DNA of 14,908 nucleotides, from assembly GCA_964551645.1 (NCBI GenBank), contig CAZKDV010000060.1, positions 1 to 14,908 of the forward strand, given 5' to 3'. Positions 12,837-14,908 of this stretch are shown here, one piece after another (within the stretch, counting starts at the first letter, position 1; every line of letters starts with the position of its first letter). Source of the DNA: CAZKDV01 sp964551645 (GTDB lineage Bacteria > Bacteroidota > Bacteroidia > Bacteroidales > DTU049). The notes beneath the pieces were generated by a model. It ran no database searches, was not told the origin of the DNA, and saw only the letters and a program-made list of their open reading frames with translations. The position numbers and the translations under genes were made by a program.

Positions 12837-14908
12837 ATGTATGTAAGGAATAGAAATAAAAACAAAAATAAAAAAAGAATTAATCGTGTAGTTTCTAATA
12901 AATCTAAAACTTCAAGACAAAAAAGAAACTCGAAAACCTCTACAAAAACTGTAAAAAAAACTACAGATACTAATTTTTTAGATTTTTTTAAAAATAAAAA
13001 ACTTCTTGTTTCTTTGGGGATATTTTTGATACTTTTTGCTGTTCTACTTTTTATTTCATTTTACTCGTATTTATCTACTTGGAAAGAAGATAACTTAATT
13101 TTTGATAAAGGCTTTAATATTATTTTTTCATCAGAATATTCTGTCAATAATATAACTGGAAAACTTGGTGGTTGGTTGGCTTTTGTATTTATGTATAAGT
13201 GGTTTGGAGTTGCTTCATTTTTATTTATTCCGTGGTTTTTTATTACCGGATTGAAATTAATTGGAGTTAAACTGAAAAGATATGTTTTTTTAACTACTAT
13301 TCTGTTTTCTTTAATATTGTATTTTTCATTGTTTTTTTCTGGATTATTTACCACAGTAGGTTATGGTGTGTTGCGTGGCTGTATAGGAGATGAACTAATT
13401 AAAATGATTACATTGTGGATAGGTAAACCGGGCTTGATATTATTTCTTGTTTTTACAGGATTGATATTATTAAGTGTTATTATTCCCAAATTATTTTATA
13501 ATGCAATTGAAAAAGTAAAAAATATTAAATTGAGTTCAAAAACAGCAGGAACAGAGGAAAATTCATCTAAAACAAGTAATTCCTTAATAGAAAACGAAGA
13601 TGAAGAAGAAAATATAGAAGATAAAGAAAATGAAGATGCAATAGACGAGGAAGAGTTTAAAATCATAGACATATCAAATGATGAAAACGAGGATACTGTT
13701 GATAGGAAAGAAGAAGATGATGAATTAGAAGATGAAGATGAAGACGAGGAAGATACTGATAGTATTGAACAAGAAGAAATTCCTTTTGAAATTGTTAATC
13801 CACTTGAAGCAACTAACGAAGTAGCAGAAGAAGATTGTATTGACGATGAAGAAGATGAAAATATTCCGATTACTTCAGAGCCTTACGACCCGAAGAAAGA
13901 TTTAAGTGATTTTATACTACCTATGCATGATTTATTAGCCGAACATGGCAGTGCATCAATAATAATTGATAAAGAAGAGTTGGAAGCTAATAAGAAAAGA
14001 ATTGAGACTACTCTGCAGAATTATGGAATTAAAATAGAAAGAATTGTTGCAACCATTGGTCCAAGCGTTACCCTTTATGAAATTGTTCCTGCCCCTGGTA
14101 TAAGAATATCAAAAATTAAAAACCTTGAAGATGATATTGCTTTATCATTAGCTGCCTTGGGCATTAGAATTATTGCTCCAATTCCCGGCAAAGGAACAAT
14201 AGGTATTGAAGTTCCAAATAAAAAACCAGAAATAGTTTCTTTAAAATCAGTAGTTTCTAATAATCTTTTTCTAAATACTAACTACGAACTTCCAATAGCA
14301 CTCGGAAAAACTATTACAAATGATGTTTACATCGCTGATTTAGCAAAAATGCCTCACTTGCTGATGGCTGGTGCTACAGGACAAGGAAAATCAGTCGGGC
14401 TAAATGCAATTATTGCATCACTTTTATTCAAAAAACATCCTGCTGAGTTAAAGTTTGTTATGGTTGACCCTAAAAAGGTTGAATTACCATTATTTTCTAA
14501 GATTGAACGACATTATCTTGCTAAACTTCCAGATGCTGAAGAGGCAATTATTACTGATACATCTCAAGTTGTTAAAACACTAAAAGGTTTAGTATTGGAG
14601 ATGGAGCAAAGGTATGATTTGTTGAAAAATGCACATGTTAGAAACATTAAAGAATATAATGCAAAATTTATAAGTCGCAGACTAAATCCTAATAATGGAC
14701 ATAAATTTCTTCCATATATTGTTTTGATAGTGGACGAATTTGCAGATTTAATTATGACTGCTGGCAAAGAAGTTGAAGCCCCTATTGCCCGTTTGGCACA
14801 ATTGGCTAGAGCCGTTGGTATTCACTTGGTTATAGCAACGCAAAGACCATCTGTAAATATTATTACTGGTGTCATTAAAGCCAATTTTCCTGCTCGTTTA
14901 GCTTTTAG
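12837..14908 (+). CDS. ftsK: DNA translocase FtsK/SpoIIIE (partial, C-terminus beyond right edge)
   Basis: ATG 12837 opens a frame with no stop through 690 codons to the window edge. A very basic N-terminus (about 1-45) precedes hydrophobic helices at about 56-79, 112-142, 149-171 and 197-220, which anchor the protein at the division septum. A linker of about 240-350 is extremely rich in Glu and Asp. The alpha/beta domains follow (YGIKIERIVATIGPSVTLYE, then LGIRIIAPIPGKG). The RecA-like motor carries Walker A GATGQGKS at 512-519, VDPKKVELPLF, and Walker B IVLIVDEFADL with D633 and E634, then LARAVGIHL and ATQRPS. FtsK pumps chromosomal DNA through the closing septum and supports dimer resolution. 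The end of the motor and the DNA-reading gamma domain lie outside the window. The terminator-bounded upstream region suggests its own transcript. Confidence 0.95.
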   Translation, partial: MYVRNRNKNKNKKRINRVVSNKSKTSRQKRNSKTSTKTVKKTTDTNFLDFFKNKKLLVSLGIFLILFAVLLFISFYSYLSTWKEDNLIFDKGFNIIFSSEYSVNNITGKLGGWLAFVFMYKWFGVASFLFIPWFFITGLKLIGVKLKRYVFLTTILFSLILYFSLFFSGLFTTVGYGVLRGCIGDELIKMITLWIGKPGLILFLVFTGLILLSVIIPKLFYNAIEKVKNIKLSSKTAGTEENSSKTSNSLIENEDEEENIEDKENEDAIDEEEFKIIDISNDENEDTVDRKEEDDELEDEDEDEEDTDSIEQEEIPFEIVNPLEATNEVAEEDCIDDEEDENIPITSEPYDPKKDLSDFILPMHDLLAEHGSASIIIDKEELEANKKRIETTLQNYGIKIERIVATIGPSVTLYEIVPAPGIRISKIKNLEDDIALSLAALGIRIIAPIPGKGTIGIEVPNKKPEIVSLKSVVSNNLFLNTNYELPIALGKTITNDVYIADLAKMPHLLMAGATGQGKSVGLNAIIASLLFKKHPAELKFVMVDPKKVELPLFSKIERHYLAKLPDAEEAIITDTSQVVKTLKGLVLEMEQRYDLLKNAHVRNIKEYNAKFISRRLNPNNGHKFLPYIVLIVDEFADLIMTAGKEVEAPIARLAQLARAVGIHLVIATQRPSVNIITGVIKANFPARLAF

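Noticed and set aside
13061..13354. Minus-strand 97-residue ORF
   Set aside because: It is antisense to the membrane segment of ftsK; the long plus-strand FtsK frame explains this DNA.
13540..13860. Acidic GAA/GAT-rich low-complexity DNA suspected to be a frameshift or expansion artefact
   Set aside because: The reading frame stays open through it and the motor domain follows in the same frame; an acidic linker is normal for FtsK.

Overview
The window is AT-rich DNA from a member of the Bacteroidetes (Bacteroidota). Several independent signs agree. There is a secreted protein with a type IX secretion (T9SS) C-terminal sorting domain, and a DUF4837 lipoprotein. There is also a TPR + PD40 envelope protein, and repeated TAnnTTTG(C) motifs just upstream of genes, which is the -7 promoter element of this phylum. 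A rubredoxin-fused flavin reductase next to rubrerythrin suggests an anaerobe or microaerophile. No phage, plasmid, transposase, CRISPR, rRNA or tRNA was seen.

Layout. (1) Positions 1-2403, minus strand: a large exported TPR / PD40 / coiled-coil protein that runs off the left edge. (2) 2404-3865: a gene-poor, repeat-rich stretch with one small two-helix membrane protein gene (2955-3413). It sits between imperfect direct repeats and is followed by a long imperfect palindrome. (3) 3866-6585, plus: a two-gene envelope operon, an MltD-like lytic transglycosylase with LysM domains followed by a DUF4837 lipoprotein. It ends at a hairpin shared with the convergent T9SS-secreted protein (8130-6661, minus). 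(4) 8259-9559, plus: an oxidative-stress operon (flavin reductase-rubredoxin fusion, then rubrerythrin) diverging from the T9SS gene. (5) 9699-10424: LptB, the ATPase of lipopolysaccharide export. (6) 10603-11994: a short arginine decarboxylase. (7) 12061-12720: an exported DUF4412-like protein followed by a clear intrinsic terminator. (8) 12837 to the right edge: the DNA translocase FtsK, truncated by the window.

Most of the window is core envelope and housekeeping content: peptidoglycan turnover, LPS export, T9SS surface protein, chromosome segregation and peroxide defence. The region that ordinary annotation does not explain is 2484-3784. There a 34-bp direct repeat bounds about 1.27 kb. 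Inside it, a unit of about 0.85 kb is ordered leader, small ORF, palindrome, and its two junctions share the sequence GTT(A/G)AGTTCATTGCAA. That geometry resembles an integron-type gene cassette with an attC-like site, or the remains of a tandem duplication. This is an inference from eye alignment, and no integrase is in the window.

Three start codons were moved from upstream TTG codons to ATG (3866, 5614, 10603), because the TTG starts lie upstream of or inside a likely promoter, overlap the preceding gene's stop, or precede a better signal peptide.
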